Assembly (NCBI GenBank): GCA_002900995.3
Contig: CM035308.1
Location: forward strand, 4,115,053-4,179,052
Length of the DNA stretch: 64,000 nt
Direction of reading: 5' to 3'
Source of the DNA: Ganoderma boninense
Taxonomy: Eukaryota; Basidiomycota; Agaricomycetes; Polyporales; Polyporaceae
Below are positions 1 to 11,947 of this stretch, one piece after another. A model generated the notes under the pieces. The model saw nothing but the letters and a program-made list of their open reading frames with translations. It searched no databases and had not been told where the DNA came from. Both the position numbers and the translations under genes were made by a program. The stretch's first letter is position 1, and every line of letters begins with the position of its first letter.

Positions 1-73
1 AGATACAGCCTCAAAACACATATAAAGCCCTTTTCCGCTCGAAATAGTATCTAGAAAAGCGTGTGGTCGAGAG

Positions 74-3000
74 CTAGTGCTCCCAGAAGTGCTCCATGTT
101 GAACTTCGCCAAGTCGCGCTTCGTCCGCTTCCTTTTCCCACGACCGAACTCTTCTGCCACCTCACCAGCCAACGCGATCTCACCCTCATCCCCCTCCCTG
201 ACCTCCAGGATCTCGGCAGCAGCGGACGACACAAGTGCTCCAGATTCGGACACCACTACACCTGGTGGCACGGCTCCGCTCACGACATGGGCCACAACAA
301 CTTCGCAAGGAAGGTCTGCATCGTCCTCCCCTGCCTGTTCGTCTGGCTGGTCCTCTATCTGTGCGTCTCTGTCTTGCATTTGGTGGTATCGATCGTGGTC
401 CTCAAGTTCCTTTCGAAACGTTGCATCGCTGGCCTTGACTTCGCGCAGCTTCGCCCGGCCCTCTTTGCTCGTCAGGGAGCTGTAGGAGAGGTTGAACGTT
501 CCAACCTTGCACAGCTCGAACGCCTTTTGCGTGGTCAGTAAGCAGTTCATCTAATGTTTGCAATCTAGTCATAGGCTTACCTTTTTGACGACCTCCGGCT
601 TGTTCAATGTTTGGTACGCTCGCCACAACCAACTTACACTCCGGTTCCTCAAAACCCCACGCTTCTTTGACGTCTCCAGTGTGTCCTGCCCGTCATCAAG
701 CTGCGCCAACATCTCATTCACAACGTCCTCGTGGTACGAACGCTTCAATGAATGTTTCAAGACCCGCTGGATGCCGACGTCGCAGGCCTGCAGAATACCA
801 GTACAGCCGCCGGGTACGAAGTGCACGAGGATGGATGGGTGGTGAGCTGAAAGCCAGGTACGGAACTCCTCTGATCGGTGCACCGACCACACGTCAATCT
901 GCCAGATTGCCTTGTGGTCGGTGGGGTAGTCAAGCTCCTCCCGCGTCTTCGCAAAATATGGTGCGATGATGTCGTCCACGAGGGCTCGCATCGTCCGCTG
1001 GTTTGACCAGTATGACGAGCCTCCGTATTCGTACCGAAACCCAGTGTCGATAGTTTCAGCGTAGTGTTCTGCAGTCTTTGAAGGTGTGGATTTGTAGGTC
1101 TCGCCGACGTAGACCGCCTGAAACGGGAGCAAGACTCCACTGTTAGCAACTGAGACGCAGACTGTGACGGCGCGCTTCTCTTCAGTGCCCAGGACGGAGA
1201 CCTGAGTGCTCCCTGTCGGCGCCCAGGTCAGCTTGGTACCTTGCACGTAGACCATGTTTGTTTGATCAGTGTTCACGAAGAGCTCGGACGGGATATCGTA
1301 CTCCTTGATGTCGTGAACGAGGCGGAGGTAGGCTTGCGTACATTTCTCCTCCCAGTCCTTTGGCAGCTTCCGTCCGTCTCTGGTGGAGCGACGTTCTGAC
1401 CAGTGCATCCGTTCATGTAGGAAGCGACGGAGGAAGGTGTCAGAGCAACGGAATGGCTTCCCATTGGGGCCTTTCCTCTCGAATATCTCTGGAGCCATCC
1501 GCAGGATCGTCGCAACGACAACACCACGGACAGTAACCAAGGTAACTGGTGCATGGGCGTTTCGGAGGGCCTGCAGTCGCTGAACAATCGTGTCGACCAC
1601 TTCGGGGTAGCCAGCCAGATAACCAGAGAAGCCACCGTGGGCGCGCTGCATGTGCCCGTCCTCTGCCATACGGAGCGCTTCATCGGACCAACGAGGACGA
1701 GAATGCGAGCGGTCAATCCAACCCTCAACAGACGAACGCGACAAGAACTGGTACGTCTCGGGTTTCATATGCATGAGCACCCGGAGCATCTCTGTGACAC
1801 TCCAGTTTGGTCCAACTGCAGGGTGTCACGAGGCCTTATCGATGTCGGGCCAGAGGAGGGGCGAGTGCCAGTTGACGTAGACGGCTGATTGAGGTTCGTG
1901 CTTGCGTTTACGACCTGAGGATGCCTTCTTGGCATCCTTGACGGCCTTCTTGATAGCACGCCCTGGACGTGAAGCCTCTGCGAGCTGAGCTTTCCCCAGT
2001 GCAACAGGACGCCGCTGGGTGGCGGGAGGAGTGGGGATGATTTGTGCCAGCGTAAGAGAGGGCGGCGTCGGAGATGATGCTGCTCCTGCTGTCAGCAGTT
2101 CAAGCTGCTTGTTGAACGTGCTTAGAGCGGAATGCTTGGTGTGTGGTGCTGTGTGGGTGTCCGCTGCGGTCGCCGGATCTGACAGCATCGGGGGCTGTCC
2201 AGCAGCGGAACCATCTCTGAGTACTTCCGTGATCGTCTTGACTCGCTTTCCATTGACATCGCGCATGCCGGCAGCAATTTCCTGGCTGCGAACGGAATCT
2301 CGATGTTTCTTCTGCCTCGCGTTCTGCCTCTCCTTCCGTTTCTGCTCCTCACGTCGCTCAATCTTTGCCTCCAGGTCAGCGTCCTTCTCAAGCTGGATCG
2401 CTACGTCTTCGGACGCTCGTTTGCTTTGGGCACGGTACTCGGCTGGAGTGCACTGCCCGAAGTAGTTCATCAAGCCACGAGGTTTGTGCCCGTCCTTCGC
2501 TCGATCGAGAGCCAGCCTAATGGACGACTTTACTGACAGTTTGGACGATGCGTGGGACTCTGAACGTTGTGTCTGATTTGTACGATGTGGTGCAGGGAGA
2601 GGAGGAGGGATGTCGGGAGCAGACGGCGTTGAGGCTGGCCCAGAGACAGACGGTGCTAACAGCAGCGACGAGAGCGACTTGGAGGAAGATGATGAGGAGT
2701 CTAGATCAAACAAGTGCTCGTAGCTTGCTGAGGATCTGAGCGAAGAGGCTCCTGAGGATGGGGGTGTGGCTGCAGGGGAGGATGAAGGGGACTGAGTCGT
2801 CTGTGAGGACATCGAGATGTCGGTGCCAGAACGAGCCGGGGAGACTTGCCGTGAAGACATGGATTCGGAACGGGATGGAGACAGACCAAGCCTCCGTATA
2901 AAGGCGCGGCCCTTTGCTGCAGCTCGAGCCAGGGAAGAGGGAGAACGAGGGGAGGGGGTTTGAGACCTTTGCATGGCAGATGGCACAACCATGTCATCGG

Positions 3001-4239
3001 AGGCGTTCCGGGCATCATCCAGGCTTGTAGAGCAAAGACGGAGGGAAACCTGAGAGAAGATGTGAGCCTTCCTATCCTGCATCAGCGGTTTTCATGACTT
3101 ACTTCATCCAAATGATGCTGCAAGACATTGCGCATGACATCAAGGCGGCTGTCATCGAGTGCATGAGACTTGACGAGGGGGTACTGATGAGGTGAGAGAT
3201 GATGTGCGAGCGCATTCCAGCTTAGGAGGCCACATGAAAAGTTGTCGTCTTGAGGCTGACAAGTAATGGGCAAGGGTTTCCAGGTGAATGTGCACCGTGC
3301 ATGGCTCGTAACCCACCAATTCAAAATGTTTGAAACATCTCGGTTGGGCTCGCCGCTGACCGCCATCGAGTCACCGTAGAAGATAGTGGACGCACTGAAG
3401 TCTACCACTGCAGCAACCCAGTGGACATTCTCCAAGTTGATCAACATCCCAACGGCATCTCTCTCTCCATTTACGAGCGCGTTACCAAGGCCGCGGGGTC
3501 GGACGAAGTAGCGGCTGGTCTCGTACGTCCCATCCATGCGCTGTGCGAAGGCTGACTCCAGGAACTTCCAGAACGCCAGGTTCTCGACTTCAATACAGTG
3601 TCCATTCGGGTCTCGGAGGACTGCGATCCGGAGAAGGTCAAGCATCTGGTTCTCTTGCACATCGGTGAGCCAATCACGGAGGGCGTACTTTGCGATACTT
3701 TCTACAGGCTCCGGGTTGTCAAACCCTTCGACGTTTCCACTCCATTGCAAGAGTGCGAGCTTCAATAAGATGTCATCGATGGTGGTCTGTGCTTCTTTTG
3801 GCTGCTTAGTGTTCCAGATCTTCCGACGCTGACGCAATCGTTCTTCTGCCCTCTTCCAGAGCGTGTATGGACCTTCAGGAGCACGGAGACGGACAACGGC
3901 TTCCCAGAACGTGAGGACCCAGAGAGGAAGCCGTGTTGATGGTGCAGCTTCGATGTGCGAGCATGTGAGTGACAAGGACCCCTGTTTGATTGCGTTCTCA
4001 CTTCCCCTAATTAAAAGGAAAATGCTTGCAAGAGGCGGGGTTGCAATTGTTCGGATGAATGTTGGGTCTTCGGTTGTCGGGCGGTCGGGGCTGAAGCCTG
4101 GAGGTGTCGAGGAGATTTTTGGCGGAGCGGCCGGGGGTAGACAAAAGTCAAGGAACTGGGGGATGGGAAGCGTAGGTGAGGGGAGAAGAGCGCATTCGAT
4201 TTCAGGTGGAATCCGGAGGGTAGGATTCTGAGAGTCCAT
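74..4239 (-). pseudogene. Ulp1-like protease / DDE transposase fusion gene, broken by one in-frame stop
   Basis: Read on the minus strand as four exon blocks: 4239-3103, 3049-1829, 1825-581 and 523-74. Introns 3050-3102 (53 bp) and 524-580 (57 bp) are GT-AG and phase 0. Block 1 has a Ulp1/C48 cysteine-protease core with His273 (VHWVAAVVD), Asp290 (YGDSM), Gln330 and Cys336 (NFSCG), so the catalytic set looks complete. Block 2 is a Ser/Pro-rich and charged linker. Block 3 is a DDE_1-type transposase core with Asp in NTDQTN, QIDVWSVH and QACDVGI. The last block has a basic, NLS-like C-terminus. Blocks 2 and 3 are in the same frame and separated only by TGA at 1826-1828, consistent with a single C-to-T change of CGA. 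Termini of the parent element were not found; the left one may lie outside the window. The domain calls are firm; treating it as one gene is inference from frame and splice sites. Confidence 0.75.
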
Positions 4240-4779
4240 CTCAGTACTGAGTAAAAGGCAAGGAGCTGGACAGCAAGCCCTGAGTGGAGGGCCCCGTCGG
4301 CGTAGATTGCAAAATTATTCTACTGAATGTTTTCTGTATGCTACTACATGGGGATTCGAACACACGACCTCAATGTCACGGATGGTCACCACTGCGCCGA
4401 AATTTGGGCCATGTCACTTGTCACAGCCTGATCGGTCGAGCTGGCCCTCAGTTTGGGTTGTGTCACAGGTCACAAGGGGTGTCGAACTGAGTGATTTGGT
4501 ACAGTAGTTGTGTCGATCATGAGAGCGGCATGCAGATTCAGGTAAGTAGGTTACCAGGAAATGAACTGTTATAGACGCTCCTCCCCATAGATAGCTGCCA
4601 GTGGAAGCGACCTAAGAGCGTAGTTCATGACCATCTCGATGCCCCCTCAGGCTCGCAGTGTGCTGTTCTTTCAAGCTGTCTCTGAGATTGAATGGAGTGT
4701 TTTCCCAAATGTAAGCATGTATAGTAGTTCTATATTAAATCGAACTAGGGAACACTGACATTGCCAGTGGTCCAAAGAA
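4240..4779. other. intergenic stretch with a tRNA-like promoter remnant
   Basis: No convincing open frame. On the minus strand around 4350-4405 there is an A-box-like GGCGCAGTGG followed by a B-box-like GTTCGAATCC, about 38 bp apart. That is closer than in a normal tRNA, and the T-stem and acceptor stem do not pair well. It could be a SINE head or a dead tRNA. It points towards the start of the Ulp1/DDE gene about 110 bp away. Confidence 0.35.
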
Positions 4780-7169
4780 CTAGTGATTATCCCAAATATC
4801 GGTGTGACTGTAGGACTCCCTGTCTCGGCTGCTCCGAAACGCAGCCAAGACAGTCTCCCGGTCCAGCTGCATCACCGGGTACTCCGGTAAAGCAAGCTCA
4901 GCCGCAGCTTCGACACACTCTTGCTCTTCCTCCTCCCGCCTCTCTTCCTCCTCCCGCCTCTCTTCGTCCTCCTGTCTCTCTTCCTCCTCCCGCGCCAGCC
5001 TCTCTAGCTCCTCCCTCTCCCTCCCCTCAGCATCCTCGCTTATCGGGGCATCACCGGAACCTTCGGCCTTGGCATGCCCATGCGCATCCCCGTCGCCGTT
5101 GCCTCTGCCGTCGCGGATGCCGTCCCCCTCCACACCATCGACGCGAAGTACATCTTCTGGACCTTCTTGACCCTCCCCTTCTTCCACCACCTCCTCAGCC
5201 ACATTCCCAGAGTCAGACTCGCCCTTCTTTTGAAATGCCCGAAGCAGCTCCTCAAAGTGCACGTACACCGCAGGCCAGTCTTCCTCTGACAACAAGCTCT
5301 CTTGCAGGTCCCACCTGTACTCCCCGAGGTCCTGCGGAATGAGCGCGGCGACCGTCTGCGCGACCCACCCCTGCGGAAAGCGGTAGTACAGCACATCGTC
5401 GGAGCCCTCCTCGAGCAGGCGCGGGTGGCAGAGCCATGGCCAGTCCGGGTTCCGCACGTGGGATCTAGTAGTAGTACCGCCCGCCGAGCGCGTCGAGCGC
5501 GCCCCCACGCCCGTGCCGGTGCCCGCAGTACTGGTGTAGTACGGAAACGGAAACAGATCGAAGCCATGCTGGGACAACACGTCATGAGGGCCCCAAGTGT
5601 AGAGCATGCGCACGGTGCGGAGGGACGGGAGCGTGTTGCCCGGTCTGGTGGCGTGGTGGAGGGCGGCGGTGGCGATGGACTGGTCTAGGCGCCTCCAGCG
5701 GACGGGCTGGCCCCGTGCTCTCCAGAAGTCGAGATGGACGAGCGTGGGGGAGTTGATCAGGAGAGAGGGTGGGGTCGCTAGTTTGGGCAGGACGAGGTGC
5801 TCCAACGCGGGACAGACGTCTGCGAGCGTCGAGCAGCCTTCGAGGGTCGGCATGAACACCTGACTGTTGGAGAAGATCTGCGGGGTCGGGAAGAGATGCA
5901 GGTAGCGCAGTCGCCGGCCGAACCGCCCCAGGAGTTGCTCGGGCCATCCGGTGCAGGCGAGGATCGTGAAGCGGGCGAGGTGGGGGACCTCCCAGTGTGC
6001 GCACAGGTACTGATCCACCGCCGCCGATGTGGTGAAGATCTGCAGGTCCGTTAGGGAAGGAAGGGATACTGGGGACATTTTCATGAGCTCCGAGTCCTCT
6101 GGGAGTACCGGGGTGGGGTACATGGGCCATGGGCCGAGGGTGAGTGACTCTAGTGCATCCAATGCGGGAACTTGAAGAAGCCTGTGGATGGCTTGAAGCA
6201 TGGCGTCGTCCATGGTGAGGTCACCGAGGTCGAGGGTCCGCAAGTTGAGAGTCGTCTGCAGAAGTGGGTGGTCTGGGACGGACGAAGGCATCATGATAAA
6301 CCACAAAGGATTGAAGTAGCCCTCGCATTCGTCGTCGTCAGGGGTCAGGCTCCGGAGCGGGAAATTGGCATGAGGACGGTACCAGAACGATCGGAGCTGG
6401 GTGCATTGAGCGAATATGCACGTCAGGTCTTCGCGGACAACGTCCGCGCACGGCGCTGCTACGACGCAAGAATCCCACTGAATACTCGTAACGAAGCGTC
6501 CAAGGCGAGGACCAACGTTGGGAATCCGAAGACTCTCTGCCAGCGCGGAGACTTGGCCCATGCGCCGGAGCACGATGTCGCCGTACAGGACAGACATGCC
6601 AGGCCAGACGGACGCTCGGCAGATGAGGGGGAACGCCTTCTTCATACGTAGCAGGTCGAACCACGGGTTGTAAGCGCCAGGCCGAACCGACGAGTCGAAC
6701 TGGTACATTGGTTCGGTGCTGACAGCCAAAGCGAAGATGCATTGCAGGATCTCGTGTGGGAGGGTCTCGAAACGTCCCCGGTGATCTATCGTCCGCATAC
6801 GCTGGTATCTCCTAGAAAGAGGACAGGACACATTCATGACTTTGAAGTTAGTACACAGGTGGCGACAACCGAAGTTTGCGACGCACCCCACTTTGGCGTA
6901 GCAGCGCACTGATCGCTCCCTTCAATGCCACTCGCTCCTTCCGAAACATCTCCAATTCCTGTTGTTTGGGAAGAGACGGTGTTAATGTGTGCGATCGTTG
7001 CGAGAGCAAGGATTCCGCGTCCACTCACCGGCATGATTTCAGACAGCCGCTTCTCAAGCTGTTCTTTTTCAGCTTTGAGACGCTCGTTCTCCGTGCGAAG
7101 TTCGGCTGTGGTCCGGACCACACCGTCGAGGAAGAAGTCTAAGTCATGGGTGACATTCCCGGGATCCAT
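4780..7169 (-). CDS. F-box protein with N-terminal coiled coil
   Basis: Likely substrate receptor of an SCF ubiquitin ligase; agaricomycetes carry many such genes. Exon 1 (7169-7029) encodes MDPGNVTHDLDFFLDGVV followed by a Glu/Lys/Leu heptad-like helix. A 70 bp intron (6959-7028) leads to a 24-codon exon (6887-6958) that continues the helix (FRKERVALKGAI). A second GT-AG intron (6802-6886, phase compatible) joins the main exon, which opens with the F-box core FETLPHEILQCIFALAV. Downstream are leucine-rich segments typical of variable F-box recognition domains, then an acidic/basic Glu-Arg low-complexity tail coded by a purine-rich tract around 4905-5030. I chose the start at 7169 because exon joining extends the coiled coil. 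An ATG at 6909 opens a longer uninterrupted frame but lies inside exon 2. The substrate is unknown. Confidence 0.75.
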
Positions 7170-8074
7170 GGTTGCGTGATGACCTGCGGGGGATTGTATG
7201 AGGAGAGGACCGGCGCAGAAGTGTTGAATGTTGTGCAGGGCCTACGGTGACGAGACTGGCACTCTAAGCTCCAAACATGCTGTTAACGCACACTTGCCAT
7301 GAGGTAGCATTGCAAGTAGGCTTACTGTTTAAATTTACCGGGGGATGCCACGAGGCATGTTTGAGTCATCGCCCCTTGAGATCCAGCGAATGGTGCAAGA
7401 ACAGAATCTGGTGTGTCCGGGCAGGATCGGGCGAAACGAGGTGGGAGCGTCTATTCCCTTTCCCTTCGACCAACAACCTCGCCTCTGTGAATTCCATCCA
7501 CCAAGTTGCCTTGAGGCTCCGAGTCTGCACCACTCATGTCACGGCAGTTCTGAGCGTTCAGAGCTGCTTCGAGTCACGAGGACAGAAATGCAGTCCGTAG
7601 TATGGCCAGTTTTTTAATCATTATCACACCTGATTTGACGTTTTTGGCTTACTAGTTCTCTGAATCCAAGTCCAGTGCAACCACGAGCGGGGTGTCCTGC
7701 CGCTCCGTGAGTCGTAACTCTTCTGCGACCACTGGTCTGAACACCCGCTTTTGGTCGTTCTCGCCCAAAAGTCAAAGTCAAATTTTGGCTGGGCTTGAAG
7801 AGACGTGCTGGTCCTCGTATAGGGACGAACAGTCGGCGCAAAGGACAACGTGCTGTTCGGCGGCCTGGGGCATCCACATCGCGAGGCTTTCGAGGGCGCA
7901 GCGTCTTTCTCATATGTGGAGTATACCGGTCTACACGTCGGTATCAACCGTTGAGGTTCAGTCTACAGAGGGGCCATAGTGATGCCTACAAGACGTTGTT
8001 GCTCTATGGGGATCGTGAGTGCATGCCATGCCATGTCATGTCGGGAGCGTAAAAGCCACAATACCCGGCGAAAA
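7170..8074. other. intergenic region, no gene recognised
   Basis: Upstream region of the minus-strand F-box gene and downstream region of MFS gene 1. Short open frames exist on both strands, but none shows a recognisable domain, splice structure or amino-acid bias. I see no repeat or element here. Confidence 0.5.
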
Positions 8075-11000
8075 TCAGACCATATCAACCGGCTCTCTCT
8101 CCTCCGTGGCACCACTGGCAGCCTTCTCTCCCCTCGCACCCTCTAATGCATATGTCGGAGGCGACCCCACAGGTAGAGCCTTCTCCTCGTTGACGTCTCG
8201 CACGGGCTCCTTCGCGTCCTCCCCTCCCAACGCACTAGTCCTGGCTTTGCCCGCGTCTGCGTGCTCCCGCTCCTCCTTCTCCTTCTCAGCTTCATCCTGC
8301 TCTTGCTGGCGGGCAAGCACGCGGCTCTTGCGCAGCTCGCAGCCGCCCTGCCACCCGAGCCACGTGTAGCGGGGCACGTGTGGGCCGCGCGCGAGGAGGA
8401 CGGCAAGCGTAAAGCCGGACCATGCGAGGTTGAGCGCGGCATCCGCGCGCCAGCCGTGCGCCGTGAACACCTTCGAGCCGACGGACGTGCCCATCACCTG
8501 CCCGATGAACAGCTGTACACACATATCCGCGTCAGCATTTCCGTTTCCGATTCATAATAGCGCGCGGGGTACGGCGTGCGGATGGGGAGAGGAAGAAGAG
8601 AAGAAAAAGGAAGTGGGAGAAAGACGCACAGCGAGGATGAGGCACGCGTTGAGGCGCGAGCGGGCGCTCGCGTCGAGGCCCAGCACGGCGGTCGTGAGCG
8701 AGACCTGCTGCGTCTGGCGGAAGAGGTCGAGCCCGATCGTCACGAGCACGACCACCGCGACATTCAACCCGACGGCGGCGGTCTGGAGCGCGAAGGTGAG
8801 CAGGAGCATGCTGATCCCGAAGAGCGTCGCGGACCACGGCACGAGCCGGTCGATCGTGCGCCCGATGAGCGGCGCCATCGCCACGCCCACGATACCGACG
8901 ACGCCGAACAGCCCGATCACGACGCTGCAGAACGAGCATAGGATGAGTCCAGGCGCAAAGGGGAGCGGAGCAGACGAACGTACGTGGAGTAGTTGTACGG
9001 GGGCCCGCCGAGGAGGAAGGTCAGCGTGACCCACCAGTTGGTGAACGTCGCGCTCGAGCCGACAGAAATCAGGATCGCCTGGACGAGGAGCGGCTCAGTG
9101 ACCGTGAACTTGGCCATGCTGCGGAGGATGCCGAAGTACGTCGCCCCGACGTTTTTCGCGGGGTAGTCCGGGAGCATCCAGTAGAGCACGAGGAGGATGG
9201 CGTACTGGACCCCGATCGCGATGTAGTACACAACGCGCCAGGTGACGAACTGCGCGACGACGCCCGCGAGCACACGCGCGACGAGGACGCCCAGCAGCAG
9301 GCCGGAGAGGACGATGGAGAGCGCGGAGGCGCGCCGCTCGGGGGGCGCGAGGTCGGCCGCGAGGGGCATGAGGATCTGCGGGACGACGGAGCAGATGCCG
9401 ACGAAGAAGGAGAGGACCTCGAAGGCGGCGAGGTTTTTCGTGATCGCAAGCCCGATGGAGAGGCTCGCAGTGATGAAGGTTAGGGCGAGGATGAGGGGCC
9501 TTCGTCGAACGAGGTCACCCAGGGGGGTGATGAATAGCAGACCGATAGCATAGCTGGGAGGCCCGAGAGCGGTGAGGACAGTGCATTTATGGAGAGCATC
9601 AGGTGTGCGCTCACCCAGCTTGTACTAGTGTAGGGATATTGGCGACTTCGTGATACGTTACTCCGAAGTACAATGAGAATTGAACTGTTGATGAATATCA
9701 ATTAGTACACGAGAGGCGATAACCTGCTGAGGAATAAGACTATTCGTCTGGAGTAAACCCCAAGGGCGACTCGTACACAACAAGCAGGAGTCTCAGTATG
9801 CTTGGTGTCCACCACAGAGCCAAGCAATCGCTCAAATTAGTAGCTTCTGCTATGGACGAGGCCCCGGTGTCCGCGAGGGCCTGTACCACATGTCACGGCG
9901 CCGCGTCGAAAACATCACAGGCACCGCCATGCACACAATGGTGCACATGTGCTGTTCACAAACTCGTCCAGATTAACCATATCGTTAGTCAGTTGTCTTA
10001 TGACGATTCCATAACCCCTGCGCAAGGGCCAGTGTTGTACTTGCCCTACCGCATACATCTCCTCGGTCTCCTCGGGCACACTGCATCAAGAAATGGAAAT
10101 ATCTCCCTAAGGAGACGAATCTCCAGTGGCTCCCGAGTGCCGATCAAACGAGGAGTTTTGATCTCCATCAAGAGCGGCCGTCTCCCACGCGTCTCGCAAG
10201 GACAATGCATCTCCTCAGGGAGACAGGCCCTCACTTACTTATACTTGAAAGCACTTACTCGACTACACCGGGAGTACTTACAGTGTAATGAGCCTCGTCC
10301 ATCGGAGTCTGCAGCAAGACCCGGGCTGGGCGGATCGCATTGCCAATCGAGCGCGACCGGAATCTTGCTGGGCTCCGCCAGAGGTGCGCGAGGCAGGAGT
10401 TGGGTGCATGAGGCCCGGGTGGTGTACGAGGCCAGGGTGCGCAAGGCCAAACTATGGGTGCGCAAGACAAGAGACTAGTAATGTGCGTGACAGGAGATAG
10501 ATGCGCTCACGCGGGTCTGGCGCCGGGCAGCGCATGCACCAGGATTCTATACGGGAAATCTCCGGGACACGACTGGGTTGGACATCAGTGACAGCATGTG
10601 TCTCCCGTAGGCTTGGCAGGACAATGAGCACTCCTCAAGGACACAAGCGCTCCTTGAGAGACCTCACGGAGAAGGCTGCACGATGGGCACAGCAGATGTT
10701 TCGGGATCAGGGATGCGGGTCAGGAAACGAGGATGGAATTTTCAAGTTTTTCAGGAGTTTCCGAGGTGATTCGTGGTTGGGGAAACGTGATGTTTCCTTT
10801 GTGTTTTTACAGTGTTCCTGGAGACCAGAAACAGCCCGAGGTGTTTCCACAAAGGGGAAATTGCCAGGAAACGGGCCGGAAACAGGCTCGAAATTTCCCT
10901 TCTGTGGAAACGACTCACCTGTTTCCGATGTCCAAACACACCTGAGAAACACCCAGGAAACTTGTCGTTTCCTGGACCCCGAAACACCCCGATAATGAGC

Positions 11001-11947
11001 AAGGAACTTGAACTTTCTGTACCAAATTCCATCCTGTTTCCAAACACTAGAAACACCCACCTTGCCCGTCGTGCTGGATCAGTAACCAAATTCCCAAGGA
11101 CAACCTCCCCCGGCTCCTTGCGCCGTCTCAGGGAGCGCTAGGAGCTGGGCGCATGGCCACGCCCACGGTGCGATGGCACGGTCTCAATCGCGGTCTGCGC
11201 ATTCCAAGATTCGACACGTGAAAGAGTCAGTGTCTCTTAATGGGAAGAATGCGCGGTGCGTCCATAAGTGGCGCATAGACTGCAGCGCAGGATTAGCGCA
11301 GATTTGTACAGTAAGCACGCACGCGGTCGACACAAATCGCGTTTCGGCCGAGGACGACACTGGCACGGTACCATGGTCCGATACGAGCGTTGTTTCACGA
11401 GTAGTCTTCGGGAAACCCTTCTGCTCGCCCTTTCAGACCGCATATACGCGGACCTCCTAACGGTGGTGAGATACGACTGAGCGAGCAGGTCGCAGGAAAG
11501 CGCAGAGAGCCATAGAACGAAAGCGAGGCTAAGACGGACGAGTGGATCGAACGACACTTACTCAGCAAGGGTTGGCAGTAGTACAGATTACTGACGACTT
11601 CCAGCGCGGTCAGCCATGCAGAACAGAGGCGCATATATGAAGCTGAACCACATACTGAACGTGCTCGCAACCCCGAAGATGACGTTCATCATCAGCCCGA
11701 AGTGCGCCGGGCGTTCTGGGTCGTACCGGACGCGTTTTGGCACGGGCAGAAACCCGAAGTCCTTCCACTCCAGCGCCTCGGCGTCGACATCGACGTCGTC
11801 ATTCGCAGCCTCCTTCTCCTTCTCCTCCTCCTTCGCGCGGGCTGGCGGTGCCGGGAGGGTTTCGGTGGTAGAGGGCGCGACGGACTCGCGCCTGCTACTC
11901 GCCGGGGCCTGGTGGGCCTTGGGCGGCGGCCCAGAGGAATCGGGCAT
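8075..11947 (-). CDS. MFS transporter, gene 1 (with a giant intron)
   Basis: A roughly 12-helix major facilitator permease of the plasma or an internal membrane; substrate unknown. Exon 1 (start at 11947) encodes a cytosolic N-tail ending KDFGFLPVPKRVRYDPERPA and the first helix. A short exon encodes VSNLYYCQPLL. Intron 2 (9685-11561) is 1877 bp, against 374 bp in paralogue 2. Exon 3 resumes IQFSLYFGVTYHEVANIPTL. The central exon has MFS motif A-like PLGDLVRRRPL in the paralogue and the conserved stretch DLAPPERRASALSIVLSGLL. Further exons encode GLFGVVGIVGVAMAPLIGR and the last helices, then a charged C-tail rich in Glu and Lys. All junctions I checked are GT-AG and in phase, so the coding sequence looks intact. 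Whether the giant intron is spliced efficiently is open. Confidence 0.8.
9685..11561 (-). other. giant intron 2 of MFS gene 1
   Basis: Donor GTAAGT at 11561 and acceptor CAACAG at 9685 flank 1877 bp without a recognisable gene. It holds the foldback repeat at 10675-11077. It also holds two diverged direct copies of a TCTCC/GGAGA-rich segment (about 10090-10240 and 10540-10650) that share the string GGACAATG. The size suggests that insertions enlarged an originally smaller intron. Confidence 0.7.
10675..11077. repeat. imperfect palindrome / foldback (MITE-like) element
   Basis: The two halves are inverted copies of each other, with arms of roughly 200 bp meeting near 10885. Paired landmarks: GCTGCACGATGGGC at the left edge with GCCCGTCGTGCTGG at the right edge; AGGATGGAATTT with AAATTCCATCCT; and, near the centre, GTTTCCACAAAGGGGAAATT with AATTTCCCTTCTGTGGAAAC. 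GTTTCC and GGAAAC occur about 18 times. No transposase or clear target duplication is visible. Confidence 0.75.

Noticed and set aside
4350..4405. A functional tRNA gene
   Set aside because: Box spacing is too short and the T and acceptor stems do not pair; kept only as a tRNA-like remnant.
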